A stretch of DNA of 64,000 nt from Platanthera guangdongensis (taxonomy: Eukaryota > Streptophyta > Magnoliopsida > Asparagales > Orchidaceae), in contig CM077149.1 in NCBI GenBank assembly GCA_039583875.1, positions 153,266,416 to 153,330,415 on the forward strand, given 5' to 3'. Under the pieces are notes generated by a model. It did not search any database. It had not been told where the DNA came from and saw nothing but the letters and a program-made list of their open reading frames with translations. Shown one piece after another: positions 1-11,223 of this stretch. The stretch's first letter is position 1, and every line of letters begins with the position of its first letter. The position numbers and the translations under genes were made by a program.

Positions 1-325
1 TGAGGAGTTGAGGGAAACGCGGCATCCGGAGTTTTTAAAACAAGCCGCGCCAAACACAGCTTTTGCACAAAAAGAGTGGTGCGTTTCAACCACACCGCAG
101 CTGATCAGCTGAACCAAACGCCACCTTAGTGGCTCCAACTGCTTACTGTTGCGGAGGCCCGAAGGAGCTACGTTGGCCAGAAAATGCGGGCGAGAGCATC
201 GACCACGGGCATAGCCCGTGCGAATATGCTCGTTTTCTTAAATAGCATGTCTTTCTATATAACTTACGCTCTATTTGGCGCAGCTTTTTCGCTTCGGTGA
301 AATTGAACAAAAATACCTTCCATTG
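1..325. other. Unassigned stretch, probably transposon debris
   Basis: No convincing gene. The first 130 bases contain GCCAAACACAGC and ACCAAACGCC, like the ends of hAT or Tourist MITEs, and a GCAGCTGATCAGCTG palindrome. A short hairpin, CGGGCATAGCCCG, lies near 205. No complete pair of terminal repeats or target duplication could be fixed. Confidence 0.3.
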
Positions 326-480
326 AATATATGTTTGGCATATAACGGTTATTACCGCCATAAAAAAAATCTACTTTTGAACATAAAAAGGATGAAATTT
401 TTCGGGTGAAATTGTGCGTTGACGAACAATAGTTCATAACCATCATGTTTGTGACCTCCACCGTCACGCCAAACTGGGCC
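326..480. mobile_element. MITE of the GTTTGGC/GCCAAAC family
   Basis: The left side reads TGTTTGGCATATAACGG and the right side CCGTCACGCCAAACTGGGCC, forming imperfect terminal inverted repeats. The middle has GAACATAAAAAGGATGAA, also seen in the MITE at 39378-39552, so the two are related. The left terminus is degraded and the exact start is uncertain. Confidence 0.45.
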
Positions 481-540
481 TTATAAGCTCACAACATTTG
501 GAAATGAGGACAATTTTAAGCTTAAAAAATTCTTAAAATA

Positions 541-757
541 ATGTTTTTTTTCTTATGGTTCGAGCCCCGTCGAGACAACCGATATGTACAAAGAAGACCA
601 TTAGAGGCACCTATTCGACATTGAAAGACGTTGTACTTAGGCATTAGTGAGCTAATGACAAAAGATAGAGCACAATGACAACAAAGAATCCATATAAGCG
701 ATCCCACAATAGTGGGATAACGACTTGAGTGTTATTGTTGTAATGTTTTTTTTCTTT
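541..757 (+). pseudogene. LINE (L1-type) 3' end fragment
   Basis: The tail, with CTTAGGCATTAGTGAG, ATCCATATAAGCGATCCCA and ATAGTGGGATAA, matches the end of the longer LINE fragment at 23740-24345, which encodes the C-terminal region typical of plant L1 ORF2. This copy has an internal deletion, keeps only the last part of ORF2 plus the 3' end, and is followed by a T-rich run. It is dead. Confidence 0.6.
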
Positions 758-1005
758 GGATAAATAAAAAAATTCACTATTTAAAGTAGGCCCAGTTTTA
801 AAAAGATGGCAAAACATTGGGCTTTTTTCTGAAATATTTGATTTGGAACATGGGCTTCTTCCTAAAGATTCGATTTGATCCGGTTTAAAAGTTTAAGACA
901 AGATTGAACCCGGCCCAGTTTATATTTTATTTTATCTCTATTTCACTTATTCATCATACAGCCTATCTGCACAATCAAAATTAAATTATTGAAGTACATC
1001 ATTTT

Positions 1006-1075
<70 letters not shown>

Positions 1076-1248
1076 TTATTTCAAAGACAAATATGATGGT
1101 CTGTAAATAATCATGAATTAAAAATTCATTCAAACAATTTGGGCCGCCAGATCGATCAGATCTGCACTGCAAATAAAATTTACCCCAAAAAAACTCTCCT
1201 CGTTCTCTCTCCTCAATCCCGAGCCCCTTCCTCCCCCTCTTTTTTGGT
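758..1248. other. AT-rich spacer with a TA microsatellite
   Basis: No gene seen. A (TA)n run spans about 1009-1076, interrupted once by GTATA. The rest is AT-rich and unassigned. Confidence 0.6.
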
Positions 1249-1425
1249 TGTGCCCCGCCCTCCCCCCTCTTTCATATGCCGCCGATGGCGGAGCCGCTGG
1301 TGGCCTGACCGACGCCCACCGGTGGGTTCGTCGGACTCCAAAGAACCCTCCGAGGTTTGTCCGGCGACCGACAGGCAGGGCCACCGCCGGCGGCATAGGA
1401 AAGAGGGGGGAGGGCGGGGCACGTC
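1249..1425. mobile_element. GC-rich foldback (inverted-repeat) element
   Basis: The left arm (about 1249-1310, starting TGCCCCGCCCTCCCCCCTC) is repeated in inverse at about 1366-1425 (ending GAGGGCGGGGCA). The centre holds ACCGGTGGG. The arms match over roughly 60 bp with a few mismatches. Similar proline/arginine-rich reading frames on both strands are a by-product of the symmetry. No target duplication was established. Confidence 0.55.
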
Positions 1426-1616
1426 CAAAAAAATGGGGGGGGGGGGTCGTTGGCTAAATATTTATAAATATATATTATATAAATATATTACATAAGATAT
1501 ATTTATATATTATATATATTTATAATATATTATATAAATATATATTAGATTATATTAGATAGGAGCGATTGCGCGAAGCCCGCCGGGGGGTGGGCCCGCC
1601 GCCCGCGGGCGAAGCC
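1426..1616. other. Low-complexity AT stretch then GC-rich target of the solo LTR
   Basis: A G-run and (TATA)-rich DNA are followed by a GC-rich segment, 1566-1616. Bases 1612-1616 are AAGCC, the left target duplication of the following solo LTR. Nothing coding is visible. Confidence 0.5.
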
Positions 1617-2607
1617 TGTCACAACCCGCATTTTCTTCGTATTCAAAAATACATCAGAGTAGAGAAAATACACGTCGTGATGTCACGCCGTACATGAGAC
1701 AACTGCAGACGCTCAGGCTACTCGTCCTCACATTTCATGTAAAAGATTTATGAAATTAAGTTAAAAACAATGCATATAAGTTATTAGAGTTACTGACTGT
1801 GCCCCTCGGTCGGGTGGATCACTGGTCCATAGGTGAGAAAATATATAAGTTTTACGCGGCGGAAAATACTGAGTTGATTCATTTGTTAACCTATATGAGA
1901 ATGAAAGTCTAGTATCTTAAAATGATGATGTGACTTCTCCATTTAATATATAAAGGACTTTTAGCGCTTAAAAGTAGTAGATTTTACAGTTAAAAGTCAT
2001 GTCATGCAGATACTCGAGAGTGCAGTTTTGTATACTTTAAAATAACTAATTGCATCCTAACATAAATCCTTCCCAGAAAGAAAGTATAAAAAGGTAAATC
2101 GTAATAGCAGTAAAAGCAGCAAGTAGTCTATCATAGAAAAAAAAGTCAAAGACTATGAGCGTCAACAACTGACACGAACCCATAGTAAAATCTGACAAGT
2201 CTAATCAATTCAACTACCTCAAAGCTCTGAGGTGGAAGCAAACGACCGCAGCAACCCGCAGCACCGGAAGCATAACACGGTCAGCTAAACCTGATACTGC
2301 TCTGATCCTGAGACATTCAAAAGAAGAACACCTCAGAAGCAAGTTACAAATGGTGCAAAGAGTAAGGCAGATCAAACAAAGCTCAAGTGAAAGAAATTTG
2401 TAAAACGACTGCAACAAAAGGGTCAGCAGCAGAGTAAAAGTAAGCAAACAGTAAATCTAGCCGAGCAAGAATGACTAATCACATCATCAGGACAGAACAA
2501 AGTACCAACATCAGAAGTTCAAACTTTCATCTTTCTTTAATATTCATGTTATTCATCAATAAAAATGAGACTGATCAGCTCAACCATAAAGAGTACTATA
2601 CCGGGGA

Positions 2608-2775
2608 AAAAGGTCCACAATGCGCACAAACCCAGCCAACAGGCACCATGTCGAGGGATAAACCCCAACGCGCATGAACCAAGCTAAGGTAATGTGTCGG
2701 GAATGAAAGTCCACAACACGGACAGACCCAACCATAAGGCACTATGCCGAGGGAAAAACCCCAACGCGCACAGTC
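2608..2775. repeat. Two-copy tandem duplication inside the solo LTR
   Basis: Two diverged copies of about 97 bp start with GTCCACAA near 2612 and 2709. Both contain GGCACCATGTCGAGGG-like and ACCCCAACGCGCA-like phrases. Confidence 0.6.
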
Positions 2776-3739
2776 CATCTGTGTTTCTTTAGTTACATAA
2801 TTATACAAGTAGAGTTCTCTTTTATTCATCACAGACTCACGATCAACAATCAATGTGGACTGCATAAGGACATTTCAATGTCAAACAAAGTGAAGTTTAA
2901 TCAAAAACAACGAAACGCACAAGGTGTCACAACGATCAACATGACTCGATAGTGAAAACGACACGACAACCAATTTGTTTACCAATTCTACGAATAAAAA
3001 TTGGGGGTATGGTTGTAGGGGAAACAAGTTGCAATTCAAGGAAAAGAAAAAAACATTAGAATTTAAGGACAAGTTTCCATGAAGTTGAAACATGACAAAC
3101 TCAATCAAATGTGACAAAAATTTAGAATAAAGAAGCAAGAGAGAGAGCAAGAACACCACTTGTCTCGGTTTTACCGGAAAAAAAATCCTCCGAATCACCC
3201 CACGTCGCAGATCGGGGCAAAAGAAGACGGAAGGAGTCAAAATCTGAACAAAAATGGCTGAAATAGAGGTTAGGGCCGAAAAACCCTAACGAGAAAACTC
3301 AAAAAAATGGGGAAAAATTAATACGATGGCGTAGCTCTCGACGAGAACTTTTCAGATCTATGATCGGTTGGAAATTTCGAGCACCGGAGCTCCGTCGGCG
3401 GCCACCGAAGATTCACGAACTTAGAACTCTGGTGTCACTCTCGCTCTCTGGTTCGGCCAAGAGAAGAAGATGAAGTTCTATTCTATATATATCCTCAAGT
3501 ATATGAATATAATATATATATATTCCTTTGTCTAAACAGGAAGGAGACGGCGGATTCTGTAAGAGTCGGCGCACGAAAACGAAAATAAAGATTTAATATT
3601 GCTTCAACTCGAAAAGTGCGCAACATGAAAGTTGTAGATCTTATTGAGACGAACAAATTTCATGTTAACTATTTTTTTATACGACACCATTTAGACCCTC
3701 AAAAAGGTACCTGAAGGCAAACTGAAATGGACTACTTGG

Positions 3740-3935
3740 ATGAATATACAGTACTCGAGAACGAAATTACAGGTACTCGAGAATAGAAAAAGGCTACTCG
3801 AGTACTAAAATTTAGTACTCGAGTACAAAAAATTTAGTACTCGAGAACAACAGTCAGCACTAGAGAACAATACAGACAGCACTCGAGTGATGAAGACCAG
3901 CAGTACTCGAGAGAAATGAGATCACTCGAGTATTC
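3740..3935. repeat. Array of TACTCGAG dyads in the solo LTR
   Basis: Eight CTCGAG cores, most as TACTCGAGWA, occur in about 200 bp with irregular spacing. The core is a perfect palindrome. In the - strand orientation of the LTR the array lies some 580-770 bp from the 5' end, most likely in U3. Confidence 0.75.
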
Positions 3936-4515
3936 CGGAAAAATAAATTGCATGAACACTGATTTCTTTGCAAATATATCCAAAAATTAAACTATATACA
4001 TGAATAGTAAAAGACATTTTTGAATAGTGCTTTAATATTAAAATAATCATATTTATATACTTTTGAATAAGGAAATACGAGGTCAAAACGAAGGCCCAAA
4101 CAAGCGCCAAATTGAACGAAACTCACATCATAAGTGAACACTGACGCTACGAACACAACGGCGAAGACGGAACCAAAATCCGATGAGCCGTTCTTGAGAT
4201 ATAAATTTTCAAAGTCTACGGCTAACATAAATTTTATAAAACTTCGGAAATTCGCCGATGCTCGAATATCGCTCGGATCGCGACGAAACTTGACAAGCAT
4301 GTCAAAAATTAATTAATTTAATTTTTCCAACGTGAAATTTTTCGTTTTCGACAAAGATTCACAAATTTGGCCGACTCGACCGAAAAGACGCGAAAACGCG
4401 CTAACGACGACGCGCTGTCAACTCCACGTCAACGAACGTAACGCCTCTTACGCCACTATGACGTCACCGAGAGGGTTAAATAATTGCCGAAAAAAATCAG
4501 GGGCGTTACAAAGCC

Positions 4516-4969
4516 CGCCGCCGCGACTAGGTACTGTCGCACGGGACACGAGGGTCGAAGGCCCGTGTCTGTCACTCGTGTGTGTGTCTATATATATATA
4601 TATATCATATTATATAAAGCAAAATAGGTATTTGGAGGCACACCATAAATCAAATAAGAGCCATTGGATCATGAGAGAGAGCATGAGAAGGGGGGAGAGA
4701 GATGGGGAGAGAGAGTTGGGAGAGAGAGACGAGGGAGAGAGAAAGAGAGAGGGGGGGGGGAGAGAGAGAGGGAGAGAAAAGGAGAGAGATGTCGGAAGGG
4801 AGAGGGAGAAGGGGAGGGGAGAGAGAGAGAGAAGTAAGGGAGAGAGATGGGAAGGGAGAGAGATTGCGTGAAATTAATGTTTTTATGACAAAACTATTTT
4901 TTTATAAAATAAAAATTATAATATTGATTTATATTTTTTTACGGTCATTTTGAGTACTCGTATGTATAT
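4516..4969. repeat. GT and GAGA low-complexity spacer
   Basis: A short (TG)/(TA) run near 4580-4610 is followed by a purine (GA)n tract at about 4674-4867. Reading frames across the GA tract are glutamate/arginine-only and not credible. The last hundred bases are AT-rich. Confidence 0.7.
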
Positions 4970-7345
4970 CACTACAAGAAAAACATAATTTAGCAAGGAA
5001 AATTAGGAACGCTAAAAAATTTGTTGCTGATTAACATCAATTTATTTAGCTTAGGATTTTTTATTTTTACCTACAAAAATAACAACGAATTATTTTGTTG
5101 CAAAATTAGTAACGAATTATTTCGTTACAAAATATTTATTGTTAATTAGAAACAAAAAACTCCTTTCAAAATTTTTTTGCTAATTAATTTAGATTAAAAT
5201 ATGTATGGAGGAAAAAATTTCATTTCCCTCCAAAATATTTTCTAATTATACTAGTATTGATGAACCAACTTAACACTTAAGTAAATTAATAAATAACTCT
5301 ATCCAACCAATCCAGCTCAACTCCCGGCCTCCCCACTCCCCCTTTCTGCGCCATCTCCCCGTCGTCTTCCAGCGGTGCATCAACTCCGGCGATCGCTCCT
5401 CCACAATCGACAACTTCTCCACTTCGGTTGGTCAAGGTGTTCAGATTTCTCCCATTCTCCTCCATTGGTTGACGGCCGTCAAAGTGAGCGCAGCTGCTAG
5501 CACAGAGCTGCTGCTACCTCTTCAGTTCTTCTGCTTCCCATCGAGCTGTAAGTAGTTAGCATCAGCTAGTGAGATCCCCTAATTATTTTTCTAGTTAAGA
5601 TTGCTTGCACGGTAAGCATGGGTGGGCCTAGCACCAGACACGGTCGTCGGGCACGTGCCCGGCCGTAGATAGATGTTGTTTGCTCTTTTCTTCTTCCTGT
5701 TTTCATTTACTTCTGGAGTTAGTAAATCAAGCACTGTCTATTTGGATTGAATATAACCAAAAATCAAAATTAATCAGATGTGGCGACTTCATTTTCACTT
5801 CAAAGATTAAAAGTTTAGGGTTGGCGCCGACAGTGGTGAGGACTGAGGAGGGTCAAGCCTTGTTAGCGCCGGCGGATGTGGCTTGAAGCTGTGCTTGTGG
5901 TTGTGGCAAGGGGAGGTGCTTCTTCTTCCTCCAAGCAGCTGAGCTGCAAAAATGCATGCATATAGAATTTTGCACAAAAGTGCACTCCAGGTGTTTGTGG
6001 AAATGCCACAATGAAGACTATAAAAGCAGTTGTGGAACTCCAGGTGTCTACATACTTTCTTACTCGATGCATGTTGTGAGTGTGAAGTGTCAATGCACTC
6101 CTGCTTTCATACTGATATACAAGTACAATGTTTATTTTTATTTTGCATGAATATGCATATTTTATTTGAATGCAAGCAATTCATTAATTAGCATTTTTCA
6201 ACTGGATAATGTTCAGAACATGTGGGTAAAGGCCGGAAGAATAAGAAGTGGCCATACAAGAAATCACATGAGCCACACAATTATTTTCCTATAAAGCATG
6301 CCACTACATTCTCTTAACCCAAGCCGCATGCTGCTGGCTTTTTTCTTCTCAAGAACTGCATTTCATCACTACAAGGAACTCATGGCTTGCACAAGGAGAA
6401 TTCTGTTGCTGTTGTTTTTGGCGGCGGTGGAGGTATTAACGCCGACTTTTACCACTGATTACACAGTCGGCGACAGTCAGGGGCGGACGATAGGGGTGGA
6501 CTATTAGGGATCAACTTTATCCAATTAGTTTATACAAGGTTGATAGGCAAAATATGGATGCATAGTAATTTTCTTAATGTTGAAAGTATGAAGCTTGTGA
6601 TCAATGTTTAGTATCAGAACTTGTGATGAGATGTGTTCATGTATGAAAACAAGTTTCATGTTATATTAAAGTTTGTTAATATATATGAAATTTTGATTAT
6701 ATGAGCTCAATATTGAGTGTGTAGTTTGTTAATATATATGAAAATTTGGTTATATGAGCTCGACATTTGGTGTGTGCGCATCGTCTATATTCAATCACGT
6801 GTCGTTTAATTATAGTGCATGTTATTAAAAATTTATGAGTATAGCTTTAATCAAAATAGTATTGTAAATCATAATTAGTGAAAATTTTAATTTGGCTTAA
6901 TTAAAAATTATTTGTGACATATATTGTTATTAGTAAAATAAAATGACACCAAATATTTTTATTATTAATTAATTTTAAAAAAGATTCATCATCAATTTAT
7001 TCATGAAATAATGTATTAAATATATTTATTCTTTGATTTGACATTTATTAGCATCAAAATTTGCAACAATTTTAATGCTAGGTAATCTTAGGATCGAAAT
7101 TATTTGATGGTGGTTAGCAACGAATTTTTTTTAGGTATTATCTCTTGCTAAATTAGCAAGCAATATATTTATTGCTAAAATATCCTTGCAAAACAGCAAC
7201 GAAAACATACTTGCTGAATTTAGCTAGGCTCAATATAGAAAGGAAGTGGTTTGTTGCTAACTTCCTTGCTAATATAAATTAGCAACGAATTTTTTGATTT
7301 AGCAAGAGATTCTTCCCCTAGCTAATAAGGATTTTTCTTGTAGTA
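4970..7345. mobile_element. Non-autonomous CACTA (En/Spm) transposon
   Basis: It starts CACTACAAGAAAAAC and ends TTTTTCTTGTAGTA, so the terminal repeats are CACTACAAGAAAAA except that the last base has changed from G to A. The three-base target duplication TAT is present at 4967-4969 and 7346-7348. Subterminal TTAGCAA / TTGCTAA repeats fill both ends (about 4990-5160 and 7135-7315), as in CACTA elements where transposase binds. There is no transposase gene. The middle (about 5320-6510) is GC-richer, with a gene fragment of host origin. Confidence 0.85.
6382..6507 (+). pseudogene. Phytocyanin (blue copper protein) 5' fragment captured by CACTA
   Basis: An ATG at 6382 opens 41 codons: a hydrophobic signal peptide (LLLLFLAAVEV) followed by TDYTVGDSQG and IGVDY, the start of a plastocyanin-like phytocyanin domain. 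Phytocyanins are secreted copper proteins of about 120-200 residues. Here the frame ends right after VDY, where a first exon often ends, and none of the copper ligands is present. A longer frame from 6298 adds upstream residues of no recognisable kind. It lies inside a CACTA element and is read as transduplicated host sequence. Confidence 0.6.
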
Positions 7346-7397
7346 TATTGCGGGCACTGCCCGTCTTGATGTGGGTGCATCCCGCTTTGATGCCGGC

Positions 7398-7619
7398 TGT
7401 AACGACCCGGCCCGTACAGCTCAGGAAATGTTGAAGGTATTTGATAAGGGTTGCGGGTTCGAAACCCCTGCCAATAACCTACTGTGCTGAGAAACAGGCC
7501 GGTGACTTGGTTGGGGTGTACTAGGCTGCAGCCCTGTAGCGGCGCCGGTGTCCTGGCCATACTGTGTGGCCCATAATAGGGGGCGACAGTCCCTGAGCTG
7601 TACGGGCCGGGTCATTACA
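7398..7619. mobile_element. Short element with inverted TGTAA...TTACA ends and a tRNA-like B box
   Basis: The first 28 bases (starting TGTAACGACCCGGCCC) are repeated in inverse at the end (GGGCCGGGTCATTACA) with one mismatch. Inside, GGTTCGAAACC at 7456-7466 is a perfect RNA polymerase III B box, and CAGCTCAGG at 7417-7425 is placed like a tRNA A box. The combination suggests a tRNA-derived SINE head or a small LTR-like repeat. No target duplication was found. A 22-bp palindrome built from AAAAAGTGCACTTTTT follows at once. Confidence 0.45.
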
Positions 7620-7637
7620 TAAAAAGTGCACTTTTTA

Positions 7638-7960
7638 TGTAACGCCCGGGTTTAGGACTCAGAGGCTGCCGCACCCTATCATCGGGGGGCGGGCTACCCG
7701 ATTCCAATTCTATTATTTGAACATAGCTTTTAGGTTGTGCAATGTTAGATTTAGGTCGCCCCTTAGTAGGTTTACGAGACCTACAAAAAAGTTGATAGAG
7801 GGAGTGCGTTTGATCAAACGGTTGCTGGATAATGCATCCAGATACGACGATCAAAATCGCTCCAATGAAAGTTGTTCGTCTCGCCGAGATCTACAACTTT
7901 CATGTTCATCACTTTTCATTTTGAGACCATCTTGACCCCCAAAATCCTTTGCCCGTACAG
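7638..7960 (+). mobile_element. Truncated chromovirus-type LTR
   Basis: It begins TGTAACGCCCGGG and contains TTCGTCTCGCCGAGATCTAC followed by AACTTTCATG, a phrase also present (inverted) in the solo LTR at 1617-4510. No matching LTR end follows, so it is a 5' LTR fragment. Confidence 0.5.
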
Positions 7961-9001
7961 CCCGCACCTTATAGTTGCCCGTATACATGGGCAGAACTAG
8001 GATTTTCGCTTAACCCAGGCACATATATTTATAAATTTAAAATAAATGGTGAAAATATTTCACCATTTATAATGAAGTCAAAATATCACTCCACATAAAT
8101 GTAATCAACACATCACAAAATCAAATCATCATTTCAATTTTCACATAATCAAATCTGAAATTGTATATGTTGTCTTCCTAATTCCTAAACCAAGAAAAGA
8201 AATTGAGCATTTGTGTTGGTGTTTGATAACAGATCACTTTGCCAGTTGCATCACAAGTTGAGCTGAACGTTTCAATTTGAGATAATCAGATGATGCTTGG
8301 TGAAAAAGAAGGAGAAATGATCAAATCATTTGAAAAAACAAGAGAAGAACTGCAAGAAATCACAAATGCCCAAATCGAAAAGAAGGAAATTAGCGCATAA
8401 ATTAGGAGAAATCGGATCAAAATGCTAGAAATTCAAACTATAGCATATTAGCATAAAACTAGAACAAAAAGGGCTAGAAAATCACTTGCCATGGAGAAAA
8501 GAGATAAAGGTCTGCTCCTCTGCTCAGGCAGAAACGAGATCAAGGTGTCGCTGGTTTAAATCACCATCTTCCACTTCCAGGAAGGGTAGCCTGTGGAGGA
8601 GCCGAGTAGGAGACCGACACATGGTGAAAAATCAGAGCAACCTAAAGTCTTAATATCAAAATCAGCAAAAGAGATCGAAAACAAGATAAGTGAGGGAGGG
8701 ACAGACGACATCACGGACTCACGGGGTAATGTCGTCGGCGCTGCACTCCAGAATCTGGTGAATGGGTCGCCGCCGCTGCACTCCAGAGTCTAGAGAAGGG
8801 GTCGCCGCCGCTCGCCGCCGTCCGCCACCGCCGCACTCAGGAGGAGTCACCATGATTTTTCTCTTCAGAGGATCACGCGAAGACATAAAGAAAATACCTG
8901 CCTTAGCTTAGCCCTAGGTTATATCGCGAAAAACACGCTCGGACAGTTGCCCGAGCGTGTCTAGTAGTGGGTACGCCCGTGCCCGTATATTATATATATA
9001 T
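7961..9001. other. Unassigned segment bounded by a 10-bp direct repeat
   Basis: TGCCCGTATA occurs at 7976-7985 and 8980-8989. Between them is AT-rich DNA, then a GC-rich part (about 8580-8860) and a hairpin, ACACGCTCGG...CCGAGCGTGT, at 8933-8960. No terminal inverted repeats and no recognisable protein were seen. It could be an insertion with a long target duplication or a chance repeat. Confidence 0.3.
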
Positions 9002-10509
9002 TGTTGGAACACCCTATTACTAATTTGGGTCAGGATCACTATGTCTCTAGGAAACCTTTGTTTGACCTCCTGTATAGCTCAAAAGGTCAATTAAAATTGA
9101 GTCTAAGGGTCAGAATTCTAGGATTGGAAGCTGCCCTCAAGACCAGGATTTTCTGTTTGGAGACCAAGTCATATCGTCGAGCTCAGCACGACGATTCGTC
9201 GAACTCCGATCGACGATCGTCTAGCTCAACTTCGACAGATCGTCGAACTCCATTCGCCGATCGCTGAGCTCAACTTCATCATATCGTCGAATTCCATTCG
9301 ACGATCGATGAGCTCAGGTCGACGATCTTGACTCAGCTTTGGATTTGTATCTCTGAGCTCAGGTCGACGATCTTTGAGCTCAGATCGACGATATTTTGCT
9401 GCTGTATTTATCCATATCGCTGAGCTCAGTTCAACGATAGCAGAGCTCAGTTCGACGTTTTCAGATAACTTCAAGGATGTTTCTAGATTCAAATTCAAAT
9501 CAGTTAAGGAGTTATTCTGCAATTAATTCTGAAGATTCCCTAGCCGTTTTTCATTTATTTCTGGACCAAGTTTCAAGGAATATTTCTATGGACTTTCCTC
9601 CAGAAGAGATTTTGCAATTAAGGATGCAATTAATGTAGACCAACGACTATTCTTCTCAGAGAATGTTTTTTCCATTCAGTTCCAGAGAATAAAAGAGAAA
9701 AATTTTTGAATCTCTGAGAGAGATAGATACACAGACACACACAGACAGACATCAGTAATCTTTAACAAAATATTCTGTCTCAAAGAATTCTCAAGAACAC
9801 TCATCCAAGTAGATCAACCTTTTCTAAAATCTTCAGATCTCTCTAGTTTTCAAGTGTTCAAGGTCAACATATTTCAAGACTCCAGACATTCAACATTTCA
9901 GTTGTTGCTGAAATCATCTTTTGCTGGAGCTCAACTTGTGAATGCCTATCATCCTACAGCAAAGCTTCTTTTCCTGAAGATCTCAAGGATTCAGGGGGAG
10001 CTTTGACATCAACAATCCACATAGTCTTCTCAGTTGTTTGAGAAAGAGAAGACTTCCATCACTCTCTCACCCCCTCTCTGTAAAGGGTTTCTCAAACTCC
10101 CTTCAAAAGTTTGAACTTGGTTTTTGAGCACCTTGTCAAAAGCTCATTGGTGGCAAGACACCTGATCAAAAAATCTGATTTGGTTTTTGAGCACCTTATC
10201 AAAAGCTCATTGGTGCCCATGACACCTGATCAACTCATCCTGCAGTGGATTCCTACCTAGGGTGGTAGAAGAGTGGATGTACCCAAGTTTAGGGGAACCA
10301 CTATATTTCCTTATGTCTTCTGGCTTTGCTTGTCTTTATTTTTGTTTCTGGCCTTGATTCTTCTGTGATTAGTTTTTGATTAATTTAGTTCTGTGATTAG
10401 ATTTATTACTGCTTCCCTGCTCACTCATATTACAACAATTGTTGTAAAAAATTTCAAAGCACCATATACTCTATTCACCCCCTCTAGAGTATATCAGATC
10501 TAGCTGAAC

Positions 10510-10514
<5 letters not shown>
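9002..10514 (+). mobile_element. Solo LTR of a Ty1/copia family
   Basis: It begins TGTTGGAACACCC and ends CTGAACTTTCA, with TATAT on both sides (8997-9001, 10515-10519; weak evidence because the right side is a TA repeat). Long stretches, such as TTTTTGAGCACCTTATCAAA and CCTGCAGTGGATTCCTACC, match in reverse the LTRs at 30908-32181 and 33469-34741, so it belongs to the same or a sister family. Confidence 0.75.
9170..9455. repeat. Array of TCGTCGA...TCGACGA dyads in the copia LTR
   Basis: About ten short blocks with ATCGTCGA, GAGCTCAG and TTCGACGATCG form imperfect palindromes such as TCGTCGAATTCCATTCGACG. The array starts about 170 bp into the LTR (U3 side). The same motif set fills the same part of the related LTRs at 31765-32005 and 34325-34565. 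Confidence 0.75.
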
Positions 10515-10573
<59 letters not shown>

Positions 10574-10680
10574 GTATATATATGTATATATATGTATACA
10601 TATGTATACATATATATATGTATACATATGTATATATATGTATACATATGTATATATATGTATATATATGTATATAATAT
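10515..10680. repeat. (TA)n and (TATGTATA)n microsatellite
   Basis: A TA run is followed by TATG/TACATA variants. It has no coding meaning. Confidence 0.9.
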
Positions 10681-10835
10681 GCCTAGCAAAAGCATGACTC
10701 TGATAGAATTTACGGTGACTTTTTAAATAAGCATGCTTACATAAATTTGTCCTTGAAAATTAAGAGCCTTATTTGTATTTTTCACTTTGGTTCATTCATG
10801 CTCATATTATGTTAAATCAAGATATCTTTCACTAA

Positions 10836-11056
10836 AGCTTCATTTGGTTTAGCGGTGGCGGGTGGATCCGGCAGGTGGAAACGGAGAGTTCGAACCAAAG
10901 GGTGGAGGTGGCTGCTCTAAACAGAGCTTTTTTGCGGCGTTTCTCAAGGTGGGCGGGTGGAAACAGAGCAAACGCCGCCGGAGGTTTATTTGTTTACCCT
11001 CCTTCCAGCAGCGTCTGCCCAAAACGGAAAAGCGAAACGCCCAAACAATTAGAGCC
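10836..11056. mobile_element. Tourist-like MITE, TAA target duplication
   Basis: The ends AGCTTCATTTGGTTTAGCG and (inverse) GGCTCTAATTGTTTGGGCG are similar. TAA lies on both sides (10833-10835 and 11057-11059). GC content is higher than in the flanks. The terminal repeats are imperfect, so confidence is moderate. Confidence 0.45.
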
Positions 11057-11223
11057 TAAGTATGCTTAACTATTGAGTTTTCATCACAAATCTATCAATT
11101 GTTTTGAAAAGACGCCCATAATATTAAGTTTTCTAAATTATAGCTTAAGCCAAACAACTTTTTCTTCAAGTATGATATGAAATTCAATGTATTCACGCAC
11201 CTCTTTTCACCTAGAAGTTTATC

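Larger units (their letters stand above)
1617..4510 (-). mobile_element. Solo LTR of a chromovirus-like Ty3/gypsy element
   Basis: On the + strand the segment starts TGTCACAACCCGC and ends GGGGCGTTACA, and it is flanked by AAGCC at 1612-1616 and at 4511-4515. Read on the - strand it starts TGTAACGCCCCTG and soon contains TGACGTCAT, as in Tekay-type LTRs. At 2894 bp with no gag or pol it is best read as a solo LTR left by LTR-LTR recombination. A phrase near 3625-3660 (ATGAAAGTTGTAGATCT in + orientation) recurs in reverse in the truncated LTR at 7638-7960, so the two are relatives. Confidence 0.85.

Noticed and set aside
550..575. tRNA B-box-like GGTTCGAGCCCCG
   Set aside because: No A box or cloverleaf around it; it lies in the LINE 3' fragment.
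4332..4953. Glutamate/arginine-rich frames
   Set aside because: They come from a (GA)n low-complexity tract next to the solo LTR end.
10471..10695. Tyrosine/isoleucine-repeat frame on the - strand
   Set aside because: Translation of the TA microsatellite.
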